From positions 455,508 to 489,185 of the forward strand of contig NZ_RDBN01000005.1 of the NCBI RefSeq assembly GCF_008042075.1: a DNA stretch of 33,678 bases, given 5' to 3'. Positions 23,626-31,049 of the stretch are shown here, in pieces; positions within the stretch are counted from its first letter, which is position 1; each line of letters opens with the position of its first letter. Under the pieces are notes generated by a model, which made no database searches, was not told the origin of the DNA, and saw nothing but the letters and a program-made list of their open reading frames with translations. Origin of the DNA: Streptomyces sp. UW30. Its GTDB lineage: Bacteria > Actinomycetota > Actinomycetes > Streptomycetales > Streptomycetaceae. The position numbers and the translations under genes are program-made.

Positions 23626-24643
23626 CCTGCCGCGCCCCCGGCAGGCACCGGGGTCCGAAGGGCTCCGGCAGGACTACGTCAATGCCTTCGACGAGGACGT
23701 CGACGTCTTCGCACCCCGGACGACCGAGAGCGCGCACGCCTCCGACCCGTACGCCTCCGTCGCCGACCGGTACACCAGGACCGGTACCGACGTCGACGAC
23801 GACGCCCCGCCGACCGGCGTGCCCGTACCGGCGCAGGGTGGCAAGGGGCGGGCCTTCACCGGCATCGCCGCGGCCGCCGTCGTCACCGTGCTGGCGGTCG
23901 TCGTCGCCGGTCAGGTCGTCAAGGGGCGGGACGACGGCGACACACAGTCGCAGTCCGCCACCGACCAGGCGCGGGACGCCCGGGACCCGGCCTCGCGCGG
24001 GGACGGGCGGCCGACGCCGTCCGACGCGCCGGGCGCGGCCCCGCTGACGTACGCCCAGAAGATGGCCGTGACCTACCCGCTCGGCGCGACCCTCAAGGGG
24101 TCGGGGAAGTTCGACGCGGTCAAGGGGGTCGACAAGGCGCCGGGCAAGGGGCAGAAGTTCACCTATCGCGTGGACGTGGAGCAGGGGCTCGGGCTGGACG
24201 GCGAGCTCTTCGCCGCGGCCGTGCAGAAGACCCTCAACGACGACCGGAGCTGGGCCCACAACGGCGCGCGCACCTTCGAGCGCATATACACCGGCAAGCC
24301 CGACTTCGTGATCACGCTGGCCAGCCCCGGCACCACGGCCGACTGGTGCGCCAAGTCCGGACTCGACACCGCCGAGGACAACGTGTCGTGCGACTCGGCC
24401 GCCACCGAGCGCGTGATGATCAACGCCTACCGGTGGGCGCAGGGGTCCGAGACGTACGGCGACCGCATATACGAGTACCGGCAGATGCTGATCAATCACG
24501 AGGTCGGTCACCGGCTCGGCTTCGGCCATGTCACCTGCGACAAGGACGGCGAGCTCGCCCCGGTCATGCAGCAGCAGACCAAGTTCCTCGACCACGACGG
24601 GATCCACTGCCGCGCCAACGCCTGGGCGTATCCCGGGAGTTGA
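23585..24643 (+). CDS. DUF3152 zincin-like domain protein, catalytic part
   Basis: Membrane-anchored extracellular protein with a probable metallopeptidase-like domain. Read from GTG 23585, which lies inside the insert, it has 352 residues: an acidic stretch with AFDEDVDVFAPRTTES (34-49), a membrane helix (about 90-112), and an outer DUF3152 domain with HEVGHRLGFGH (305-315), where His305, His309 and His315 would bind zinc and Glu306 would be catalytic. Cysteines at 255, 269 and 318 suggest disulfides. The real N-terminus is the repeat-rich part at 23119; GTG 23585 has no good ribosome binding site, so expression is doubtful. The catalytic residues are all intact, which suggests that the break is recent or an artefact. 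Confidence 0.75.
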   Translation: MPSGSSGTPRAGVPLPRPRQAPGSEGLRQDYVNAFDEDVDVFAPRTTESAHASDPYASVADRYTRTGTDVDDDAPPTGVPVPAQGGKGRAFTGIAAAAVVTVLAVVVAGQVVKGRDDGDTQSQSATDQARDARDPASRGDGRPTPSDAPGAAPLTYAQKMAVTYPLGATLKGSGKFDAVKGVDKAPGKGQKFTYRVDVEQGLGLDGELFAAAVQKTLNDDRSWAHNGARTFERIYTGKPDFVITLASPGTTADWCAKSGLDTAEDNVSCDSAATERVMINAYRWAQGSETYGDRIYEYRQMLINHEVGHRLGFGHVTCDKDGELAPVMQQQTKFLDHDGIHCRANAWAYPGS

Positions 24644-24713
24644 CGGGTGACTCCTACGTCACATTGACATGTGCAGCGAGATCATCCATATTTCTGTACA
24701 TGTCGACCCGTCA
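24641..24713 (+). promoter_or_regulatory. Strong promoter within nested inverted repeats, upstream of the ABC operon
   Basis: TTGACA (24664-24669), 17 bp, CATATT (24687-24692). GACATGT (24666-24672) and ACATGTC (24698-24704) bracket the promoter, and TGACGGGT (24641-24648, containing the upstream stop codon) pairs with ACCCGTCA (24706-24713). A dyad covering -35 and the start site is a typical repressor site. The region is AT-rich. The predicted transcript starts at about 24699. Confidence 0.65.
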
Positions 24714-24792
24714 CGCCTCCTCTTGCGCCGCCATCGAGCTGGCGCTCATCGGCGTGACCGCTTTGTGCGTGGCCGACATTCACTGTCGCTGA
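24700..24792 (+). CDS. Possible leaderless 30-residue leader peptide
   Basis: Begins at ATG 24700, at the predicted transcription start of the promoter above, and ends at TGA 24790. It encodes MSTRHASSC followed by a hydrophobic middle and ends VTALCVADIHCR. The three Cys residues (9, 23, 29), two near the end, recall Cys-containing leader peptides of actinobacterial transport operons, where ribosome stalling tunes downstream expression. That link is inference. The binding-protein gene starts 218 bases later, and hairpin-forming sequence follows the stop (ACGCC 24792-24796 with GGCGT 24805-24809). Confidence 0.4.
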   Translation: MSTRHASSCAAIELALIGVTALCVADIHCR

Positions 24793-24846
24793 CGCCCGCC
24801 CTCAGGCGTTCGCGTCGCGATCTCTTCTCCCTTTCGTGAATCGGTC

Positions 24847-24862
24847 CCGTGACCGGTCACGG
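24847..24862. promoter_or_regulatory. 16-bp perfect palindrome CCGTGACCGGTCACGG
   Basis: Lies 148 bp before the binding-protein gene. It may be a regulator site or, in RNA, a six-pair hairpin with a CCGG loop that could take part in attenuation. The rest of 24793-25010 shows no gene that I can support. Confidence 0.4.
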
Positions 24863-25010
24863 CCTTCGACGACCTGGCGCCGGGGCAGACGTCTGCTCAT
24901 CTTCGTCTCACTCCGCGTCATTCCGTCTCGCACTTCGAGATCCGCTGTGGATCCGATACACCCCGTGCGGGACCGGATGCGAGATCCATCAATCCGAGAG
25001 GTCGTCTCCG

Positions 25011-26729
25011 ATGCGTCAACCGTCCGTCATAGCGCGCCGCGTGGCCGCGGCATCCGTCAGCCTGGTCGTGGCAGCGGGCGCCGTCGCCTGCGGGCCTGAG
25101 GACAACGATGCCAAGGGTGCCGGCGGCGACTCCACGCCCCACAAGGGCGGCACGCTCACGGTCCTGAACTCCAACCCGCAGCAGGACTTCGACCCCGCCC
25201 GCCTCTACACCTCCGGCGGCGGCAACGTCCCCTCCCTCGTCTTCCGCACCCTCACCACCCGCAACCGCGAGAACGGCGAGGCCGGCGCCGAGGTCGTCCC
25301 CGACCTCGCCACCGACACCGGGCGCCCGAACAAGGACGCCACGGTGTGGACGTACACCCTCAAGGAGGGCCTGAAGTACGAGGACGGCACGGCGATCACC
25401 TCGGCCGACATCAAGTACGGCATCGAGCGCTCCTTCGCGCCCGAACTGTCCGGCGGCGCCCCCTACTTGCGGGACTGGCTGGTCGGCGCGGCCGACTACC
25501 AGGGGCCGTACAAGGACAAGAAGGGCCTGTCGGCGATCGAGACGCCGAACGCGCGGACGATCGTCTTCCATCTGAACAAGCCCGAGGGCGAGTTCCCCTA
25601 CCTCGCCACGCAGACCCAGTTCACGCCCGTGCCGAAGGCCAAGGACACCGGCACGAAGTACGAGCAGCACCCGGTCTCGTCGGGGCCGTACAAGGTCGTG
25701 ACGAACGAGAACGACGGTGAGCGGCTCGTCCTGGAGCGCAACACGCACTGGTCCGCGTCGACGGACGCCGAGCGCAAGGCCTACCCCGACAAGGTCGACG
25801 TACGGTCCGGACTCGACTCGTCCGTGATCAACCAGCGGCTGTCGGCGTCCCAGGGCGCGGACGGCGCGGCGGTCACCACGGACACCAACCTCGGGCCGGC
25901 CGAGCTCGCGAAGGTGACCGGCGACAAGGAACTCGCCGCTCGCGTGGGCACCGGGCACTTCGGCTACACCAACTACATCGCGTTCAACCCGACGATCAAG
26001 CCGTTCGACAACCCCAAGGTGCGCCAGGCGATCTCGTACGCCATCGACCGCTCTTCCGTGGTCAACGCCGCCGGCGGCTCCGCGCTGGCCGAGAGCGCCA
26101 CCACCTTCCTGCCGGACCAGAAGTCCTTCGGTTACACGCCCTACGACCACTTCCCGGCGGGGAAGGCCGGTGACCCCGCCAAGGCCAAGGAGCTGCTGAA
26201 GGAGGCCGGCCACGCGAACGGGCTCACCGTCACCCTGACCCACTCCAACGCCAAGGACTTCGAGACCAGCCCCGAGATCGCGACCGCGATCCAGGACGCG
26301 CTGAAGAAGGCCGGCGTCACCGTCAAGCTCCAGGGTCTTGAGGAGAACGACTACTCCGACAAGATCCACAGCGTGAAGACCGAGCCCGGCTTCTTCCTCG
26401 CGCACTGGGGTGCCGACTGGCCCTCCGGCGGTCCCTTCCTCGCCCCGATCTTCGACGGCCGGCAGATCGTCAAGGACGGCGCGAACTTCAACACGGGACT
26501 GCTCGACGACAAGTCGGTCAACTCCGAGATCGACGCGATCAACAAGCTGACCGATCTGGACGCCGCCGCGAAGCGGTGGGGCGCGCTGGACCAGAAGATC
26601 GGTGAGCAGGCGCTGACCGTGCCCCTGTTCCACCCCGTCTACAAGCGGCTCTACGGCAAGGACATCAAGAACGTCGTGATCAGCGACTGGACCGGCGTCC
26701 TGGACATCTCCCAGGTCGCGGTCAAGTAG
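25011..26729 (+). CDS. Peptide-type ABC transporter substrate-binding lipoprotein
   Basis: Extracellular binding protein of the SBP_bac_5 (DppA/OppA) family, 572 residues; it captures peptides, or possibly metal chelates or other small ligands, for the permeases. The start ATG 25011 has GAGAGG nine bases upstream. The signal peptide is basic (RQPSVIARR), with a hydrophobic core and lipobox A24-V25-A26 before Cys27. GGTLTVLNSNPQQDFDPAR opens the mature domain, and FGYTNYIAFNPTIKPFDNPKVRQAISYAIDR is the family's conserved segment. The C-terminus ends VISDWTGVLDISQVAVK. The permease gene begins 23 bp later. Upstream lie a strong promoter, a possible leader peptide and a palindrome, so regulation is likely by repression, attenuation or both. 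The ligand cannot be told. Confidence 0.93.
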   Translation: MRQPSVIARRVAAASVSLVVAAGAVACGPEDNDAKGAGGDSTPHKGGTLTVLNSNPQQDFDPARLYTSGGGNVPSLVFRTLTTRNRENGEAGAEVVPDLATDTGRPNKDATVWTYTLKEGLKYEDGTAITSADIKYGIERSFAPELSGGAPYLRDWLVGAADYQGPYKDKKGLSAIETPNARTIVFHLNKPEGEFPYLATQTQFTPVPKAKDTGTKYEQHPVSSGPYKVVTNENDGERLVLERNTHWSASTDAERKAYPDKVDVRSGLDSSVINQRLSASQGADGAAVTTDTNLGPAELAKVTGDKELAARVGTGHFGYTNYIAFNPTIKPFDNPKVRQAISYAIDRSSVVNAAGGSALAESATTFLPDQKSFGYTPYDHFPAGKAGDPAKAKELLKEAGHANGLTVTLTHSNAKDFETSPEIATAIQDALKKAGVTVKLQGLEENDYSDKIHSVKTEPGFFLAHWGADWPSGGPFLAPIFDGRQIVKDGANFNTGLLDDKSVNSEIDAINKLTDLDAAAKRWGALDQKIGEQALTVPLFHPVYKRLYGKDIKNVVISDWTGVLDISQVAVK

Positions 26730-26752
26730 GCGACGGATCCGGTCAAGTCATC

Positions 26753-27757
26753 ATGAGCGAGGCTCTCTTGACCTCCCAGGCCCCCGGGGCGGACACCGCC
26801 GCCCCGGGGGCCTCGGGGGCCCGTCAGTTCTGGCGGCGGCTGCGGACGCAGCGCGCCGCCCTCGTCGCGGCGGTCGTCGTCGCGCTGCTCGTCCTGGTCG
26901 CGCTCGCCGCACCGCTGCTCACCGCGATCGAGGGCCAGGACCCGACCACGTACCACCCGTCCCTGGTGGACTCCGCGCGCGGGGGCGTGCCCATCGGGTC
27001 GTTCGGCGGAGTGAGCGCCGAGCACTGGCTCGGCGTCGAACCGCAGACCGGGCGGGACCTGTTCGCGCGGCTCGTGTACGGCGCGCGCGTGTCGCTCGGT
27101 GTCGCGCTCGCGGCGACCGTCGTGCAGCTCCTGCTGGGCGTCGTCATCGGCGTCGCGGCCGGGCTGGGCAGCCGCTGGGTCGACCTCCTCCTGACCCGGA
27201 TCGCCGACATCTTCGTTGCGATGCCGCTGATGGTCGTCGCGCTCGCCCTGCTCGCCATCGTGCCCACGAGCTTCCCGCGCCCGGTCCTGGTGGCCCTGGT
27301 CGTCGGGCTGGTCTCCGGCTGGGCCACGCTCGCCAAGATGGTGCGCGCGCAGACGCTCACCCTCAAGGAGCTCGACTACGTCGCCGCCGCCCGGCTCAGC
27401 GGCTGGGGCACGGTCCGGATCGCCCGCCGCGAGCTGCTGCCCGGCCTCGCGGCGCCCGTCATCACGTTCGCGGCGATCCTCGTCCCGACGAACATCACCG
27501 TCGAGGCCGCCCTGTCCTTCCTCGGCGTGGGCGTGAAGCCGCCGACGCCCTCCTGGGGACAGATGCTCACCTCCGCGGACGTCTGGTACCAGGCGGCCCC
27601 GCAGTACCTGCTGCTGCCCGCCGGCGCGCTGTTCGCGACCGTCCTCGCCCTCACCGTGCTCGGCGACGGCGTGCGCACGGCCCTCGACCCGCGCGCGGCC
27701 TCCCGGCTGCGCGTCGGCACGGGCCGCAAGCAGGAGGCCAAGGGGGAGGCGTCGTGA
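26753..27757 (+). CDS. ABC transporter permease (DppC-like)
   Basis: Membrane subunit of a dipeptide/oligopeptide/nickel-type importer, 334 residues with about six helices. The N-terminus has an Ala/Gly/Pro-rich stretch (1-22), RRLRTQRAALVAAVV as the cytosolic-to-membrane entry typical of DppC, an extracellular insertion with HWLGVEPQTGRDLFARLVYGARVSL, and the EAA loop DYVAAARLSGWGTVRIARRELLPG that contacts the ATPase. The start is ATG 26753; its ribosome binding site is poor, and translation may depend on the upstream gene 23 bp away. It overlaps the next permease by four bases (GTGA). In many operons DppB precedes DppC; here the C-type comes first. Confidence 0.93.
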   Translation: MSEALLTSQAPGADTAAPGASGARQFWRRLRTQRAALVAAVVVALLVLVALAAPLLTAIEGQDPTTYHPSLVDSARGGVPIGSFGGVSAEHWLGVEPQTGRDLFARLVYGARVSLGVALAATVVQLLLGVVIGVAAGLGSRWVDLLLTRIADIFVAMPLMVVALALLAIVPTSFPRPVLVALVVGLVSGWATLAKMVRAQTLTLKELDYVAAARLSGWGTVRIARRELLPGLAAPVITFAAILVPTNITVEAALSFLGVGVKPPTPSWGQMLTSADVWYQAAPQYLLLPAGALFATVLALTVLGDGVRTALDPRAASRLRVGTGRKQEAKGEAS

Positions 27758-28752
27758 CCGGCTTCGGCGGTTTCATACTGCGCCGCGCGGCCGGCGCCGT
27801 GGTCACCCTCCTCGCGCTCTCGGTGATCATCTACGTCGTCTTCTACGTCACCCCCGGCAACGTCGCCCAGATCACCTGCGGCCCGCGCTGCTCACCGGCC
27901 CAGGTGCAGCAGGTCGCCGAGCAACTGCATCTGAACGACCCGCTGTACGAGCGCTACTGGCACTTCCTGCAGGGCCTGGTCGCCGGTCAGGACTACTCGA
28001 CCGGCACCTCGGTCCAGCACTGCTCGGCACCCTGCCTCGGGCTGTCGTACCAGAGCGACCAGCAGGTCACGACGCTGATCCTGGCGAAGCTGCCGGTCAC
28101 GGCGTCGCTCGCGCTCGGCGCCATGGTGCTGTGGCTGGTCATCGGCGTGGGCAGCGGGGTGCTGTCGGTGTGGCGGCGCGGCCGGCTCACCGAGCGGCTG
28201 CTGACCACGCTCACCCTCGCGGGCATGTCCACGCCCGTCTTCGTCATCGGACTCGTCCTGATGATCGTCGTCTGCGGACAACTGGAGCTGCTGCCCTTCC
28301 CGCAGTACGTCGCCTTCACCGACGACCCCGAACAGTGGGCCTGGAACCTGCTCCTGCCCTGGCTGTCGCTCGCGCTCATCGAGTCCGCCACGTACTCCCG
28401 GCTGACCCGCGCCGCCATGCTGGAGACCCTCGCCGAGGACCATGTGCGCACCTTCCGGGCCTACGGCGTCACGGAGCGGGCGATCATCTGGCGGCACGCC
28501 CTGCGCGGCGCGGTGGCCCCGCTCATCGCCGTGAACGCCAACAACATCGGCGTCCTGTTCGGCGGCGCCGTACTCACCGAGACGCTGTTCGGGCTGCCCG
28601 GCATCGGCCAGGAGCTGGTCGAGGCGGTCAAGGTCGTCGACCTGCCGGTGGTCGTCGGGATGGTGCTGGTGACCGGCTTCTTCGTGGTCCTCGCCAACGC
28701 CGTGGCGGACGTGCTGTACGCGGTGGCCGATCGACGGGTGGTACTGACATGA
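27754..28752 (+). CDS. ABC transporter permease (DppB-like)
   Basis: Second membrane subunit, 332 residues, six helices. The start is GTG 27754, whose last bases form the stop of the previous gene, so translation is coupled. Helix 1 (AAGAVVTLLALSVIIYVVFYV) is followed by a periplasmic domain with TPGNVAQITCGPRCSPAQ and another Cys pair, CSAPC, which could form disulfides and is unusual for DppB. The EAA loop is EDHVRTFRAYGVTERAIIWRHALRGAVAPL. The C-terminus is FGGAVLTETLFGLPGIGQELVEAVKVVDLPVVVGMV, a family hallmark. The next gene overlaps by ATGA at 28749-28752. Confidence 0.93.
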   Translation: MTGFGGFILRRAAGAVVTLLALSVIIYVVFYVTPGNVAQITCGPRCSPAQVQQVAEQLHLNDPLYERYWHFLQGLVAGQDYSTGTSVQHCSAPCLGLSYQSDQQVTTLILAKLPVTASLALGAMVLWLVIGVGSGVLSVWRRGRLTERLLTTLTLAGMSTPVFVIGLVLMIVVCGQLELLPFPQYVAFTDDPEQWAWNLLLPWLSLALIESATYSRLTRAAMLETLAEDHVRTFRAYGVTERAIIWRHALRGAVAPLIAVNANNIGVLFGGAVLTETLFGLPGIGQELVEAVKVVDLPVVVGMVLVTGFFVVLANAVADVLYAVADRRVVLT

Positions 28753-30836
28753 GCGAGGTCGAGAGGGCCGAGAAGGCCGAGAGGGCCGAGAAGGCCGAGA
28801 AGGCCGAGAAGGCCGAGGAGATCCCCTCGCAGGGCGGGCGGGGCTCTTCGCACGGGCTCGTCGAAGTGAGCGACCTGACGGTTGAGTTCGGTGAGCTGCG
28901 CGCCGTCGACGGGCTCTCCTTCCGGCTGGAGCGGGGCGCGGCCCTCGCCCTCGTCGGCGAGTCCGGCTCGGGCAAGTCCACGGTCGCCTCCGCCCTGCTC
29001 GGGCTGCACCGGGGCACGGGCGCGCGGGTCGGCGGTGCCATCGAGGTGGCGGGTGTCGACGTACGGAACGCGTCGGAGGAGGCACTGCGGCGGCTGCGCG
29101 GTGGCAAGGCCGCGATGGTGTTCCAGGATCCGCTGTCGTCCCTGGACCCGTACTACGCGATCGGCGACCAGATCGCCGAGGTGTACCGCGTGCACTCGCG
29201 TGCCTCGCGGCGAGCGGCACGCGCGCGTGCGGTGGAGGTGCTGGACCGGGTCGGCATCGCGGACGCGCCGCGGCGATCCCGGTCCCGCCCGCACGAGTTC
29301 AGCGGCGGTATGCGCCAGCGCGCGCTCATCGCCATGGCGCTGGCCTGCGAGCCCGACCTGCTGATCGCCGACGAGCCGACGACGGCGCTCGATGTGACCG
29401 TCCAGGCCCAGATCCTCGACCTCCTGCACACGCTCCGCGAGGACTCCGGCATGGGCCTCCTCCTCGTCACCCACGACGTGGGAGTCGCCGCCGAGAGCGT
29501 CGACGAGGTGCTGGTGATGCGGCACGGCCGGGCGGTGGAACACGGGCCGGTCGCCGACGTCCTGGGAGCGCCGACGCAGTCGTACACACGCGACCTGCTG
29601 GGCGCGGTCCCGCGCGTGGACGCGCCGCGCGCTGCCCGTGGGGCGTCGCGGGGGTCGGGGCAGGTCGAGGGATCGGCGGAGGTCGAGGGTTCGGCTGTGG
29701 TCGAGGGTTCGGCTGTGGTCGGGGACTTGGCTGACGTCGAGGGCCCGGCGGAGGTCGAGGGCTCGGCTGGCGTCGAGGGCGGTGGAGGTCAGGGCGAGAA
29801 GGGCCGCGAGGGCGGCGAGGTAGAGGGCGAGCGTGGCCAGGATCAGGGGCTTCGCCGAGGCGGCGAAATCCTTCAGGGCTCGGCTGGCGGAGACTTTGTG
29901 GCGGGCCCGTACGGCGAGGAAGTGGGCGCACCGGCCGCCGGGAGCTCCCGTACGGGCCACGGCTCTTCCTGCGACGGAGGGGGCGCGGTGAGGGGCTCGG
30001 GCGTGTACGGGTCCTGCGGGTTGTCGTACACCTCGTCGGCGGGCCCCGACTCTACGATTCGCCCGCGCCGCATCACCGCGACCCGGTCGCTGACCATCCA
30101 CCGCGGCGAGACCCTCGGCATCGTCGGGGAGAGCGGCAGCGGCAAGACGACCCTGGGGCGCATGCTGGTCGGCCTCCTGGAGCCGACGGCGGGGGAGGTC
30201 CGCTACGACGGGCACGCGCGCGTGGGCGTGGATCCGGCCGTGCAGATGGTCTTCCAGGACCCGGTCTCCTCCCTCAACCCCCGCCGCAGCGTGGGCGAGT
30301 CGATCGCCGACCCGCTCCGCGCGCGGGGAATGCGGGTCCCCCCGCGCGAGCGAAGCCGAGAGCGGGGGAGCGACGAAGGGCGCATCCGGGGGCGCGTGCG
30401 GGAGCTGCTGGAGCGCGTGGGGCTCGAAGGCGCGCACTACGACCGCTACCCCCACGAGTTCAGCGGCGGCCAGCGCCAGCGCGTCGGCATCGCTCGGGCG
30501 CTCGCCGCCGATCCGCGCGTCATCGTCTGCGACGAGCCCGTCTCCGCACTGGACGTCACCACCCAGGCCCAGGTCGTCGCGCTGCTGGGCGAGTTGCAGC
30601 GCGAGCTCGGCCTCGCGCTCGTCTTCGTCGCGCACGACCTGGCCGTGGTACGCCAGGTCAGCGACCGGGTCGCGGTGATGCGGCGCGGGCGAATCGTAGA
30701 GTCGGGGCCCGCCGACGAGGTGTACGACAACCCGCAGGACCCGTACACCAAGCAGCTCCTGGCCGCCGTACCCGCGCTCGATCCGCAGATCGCGGCCCAG
30801 CGGCGGGCCGCACGGCGGGAGTTGGCCGCGATGTGA
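28749..30836 (+). CDS. Fused double ABC ATPase (DppD-DppF-like) with a chimeric linker
   Basis: ATP-hydrolysing subunit of the importer, 695 residues with two nucleotide-binding domains. Domain 1 has GESGSGKST (70-78), FQDP (125-128), FSGGM (184-188), ADEP (207-210) and His242. Domain 2 has GESGSGKTT (460-468), FQDP (502-505), FSGGQ (571-575), CDEP (594-597) and His629. The start ATG 28749 overlaps the permease stop. Residues 6-23 are a Lys/Glu/Ala repeat. Residues about 304-449 are not like any ATPase: they come from an 18-bp tandem repeat and copied pieces of neighbouring DNA. The start of domain 2 (usually the first strand and A-loop aromatic) is missing, so domain 2 may bind ATP poorly. 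Residues 531-541 come from a hairpin repeat. The frame is open throughout, so the protein may still be made. Confidence 0.88.
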   Translation: MSEVERAEKAERAEKAEKAEKAEEIPSQGGRGSSHGLVEVSDLTVEFGELRAVDGLSFRLERGAALALVGESGSGKSTVASALLGLHRGTGARVGGAIEVAGVDVRNASEEALRRLRGGKAAMVFQDPLSSLDPYYAIGDQIAEVYRVHSRASRRAARARAVEVLDRVGIADAPRRSRSRPHEFSGGMRQRALIAMALACEPDLLIADEPTTALDVTVQAQILDLLHTLREDSGMGLLLVTHDVGVAAESVDEVLVMRHGRAVEHGPVADVLGAPTQSYTRDLLGAVPRVDAPRAARGASRGSGQVEGSAEVEGSAVVEGSAVVGDLADVEGPAEVEGSAGVEGGGGQGEKGREGGEVEGERGQDQGLRRGGEILQGSAGGDFVAGPYGEEVGAPAAGSSRTGHGSSCDGGGAVRGSGVYGSCGLSYTSSAGPDSTIRPRRITATRSLTIHRGETLGIVGESGSGKTTLGRMLVGLLEPTAGEVRYDGHARVGVDPAVQMVFQDPVSSLNPRRSVGESIADPLRARGMRVPPRERSRERGSDEGRIRGRVRELLERVGLEGAHYDRYPHEFSGGQRQRVGIARALAADPRVIVCDEPVSALDVTTQAQVVALLGELQRELGLALVFVAHDLAVVRQVSDRVAVMRRGRIVESGPADEVYDNPQDPYTKQLLAAVPALDPQIAAQRRAARRELAAM
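28764..28817 (+). repeat. 9-bp tandem repeat (R/K-A-E) at the ATPase N-terminus
   Basis: Six units of AGGGCCGAG or AAGGCCGAG encode RAEKAERAEKAEKAEKAE. This is a slippage-prone simple repeat directly after the start codon; changes of whole units would keep the frame. Confidence 0.85.
29663..29788 (+). repeat. 18-bp tandem repeat in the ATPase linker
   Basis: Six to seven units begin at 29663, 29681, 29699, 29717, 29735, 29753 and 29771, with the consensus GGTCGAGGGTTCGGCTGT. Units 2 and 3 are identical; the last decays. It encodes a Val-Glu-Gly-Ser-Ala type hexapeptide. Confidence 0.85.
29789..29926 (-). repeat. Inverted fragment resembling a membrane-protein gene
   Basis: Read on the minus strand, this encodes FLAVRARHK, SRALKDFAASAKPLI and ATLALYLAALAALLAL, a membrane helix. 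I recall such a segment in the later part of the Streptomyces membrane protein that begins at 32756, whose end lies beyond the window. It is not a standalone gene here. The source is inferred and should lie past 33678. Confidence 0.55.
29927..30002 (+). repeat. Direct 76-bp copy of 32695-32770
   Basis: Identical to the end of the glycosyltransferase gene plus the first bases of the next gene, 2.8 kb downstream. It is in a different reading frame from the source. The parent copy is taken to be 32695-32770, because there it lies at a normal gene junction. Confidence 0.9.
30003..30095 (-). repeat. Inverted 93-bp copy of 30656-30748
   Basis: Exact reverse complement of the segment that encodes SDRVAVMRRGRIVESGPAD in the same gene's second ATPase domain. 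In its new place it replaces the start of that domain. The native sequence resumes at 30096 (IHRGETLGIVG). Confidence 0.92.
30340..30369. repeat. Hairpin repeat inside ATPase domain 2
   Basis: CCCCCGC (30340-30346) and GCGGGGG (30363-30369) flank GCGAGCGAAGCCGAGA. From memory this resembles a palindromic element common between Streptomyces genes. Here it lies in frame in a coding region and adds about ten Arg/Glu/Ser-rich residues. Confidence 0.55.
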
Positions 30837-30935
30837 TCCTCCCGGCCGTTCAGGTGTGACGATCCGTGCGCATTTGAACTCCTAGCGCGACGGAACGCGA
30901 CCCGCACGGGAAAGTTACGACCGTTCACCCCTTTT

Positions 30936-30969
30936 GGTGGCGCGATGGACAACCGTCCGTCGCGCCACC
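30936..30969. promoter_or_regulatory. Stable hairpin upstream of the glycosyltransferase
   Basis: GGTGGCGCGA (30936-30945) pairs with TCGCGCCACC (30960-30969), with an inner GGAC-AACC-GTCC. It is 100 bp after the ATPase stop and 80 bp before the next gene, so it could be a terminator or leader structure. Confidence 0.6.
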
Positions 30970-31049
30970 GCCTTGTCCGCATACGTTCGTCCCGCTGCGA
31001 GCCGCCGGGGGAACGGCGGCTCCCCTTATGGGAGATCGGGGGTGTACTC

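Noticed and set aside
21899..24607. 902-codon minus-strand frame
   Set aside because: Low-complexity translation across two clear plus-strand genes; no start site or motifs.
29663..29788. Possible CRISPR array
   Set aside because: Units of 18 bp lie head to tail with no spacers, and no cas genes are present.
28461..30635. 724-codon minus-strand frame opposite the ABC ATPase
   Set aside because: No coherent domain apart from the copied membrane-protein piece; an antisense shadow of the ATPase.
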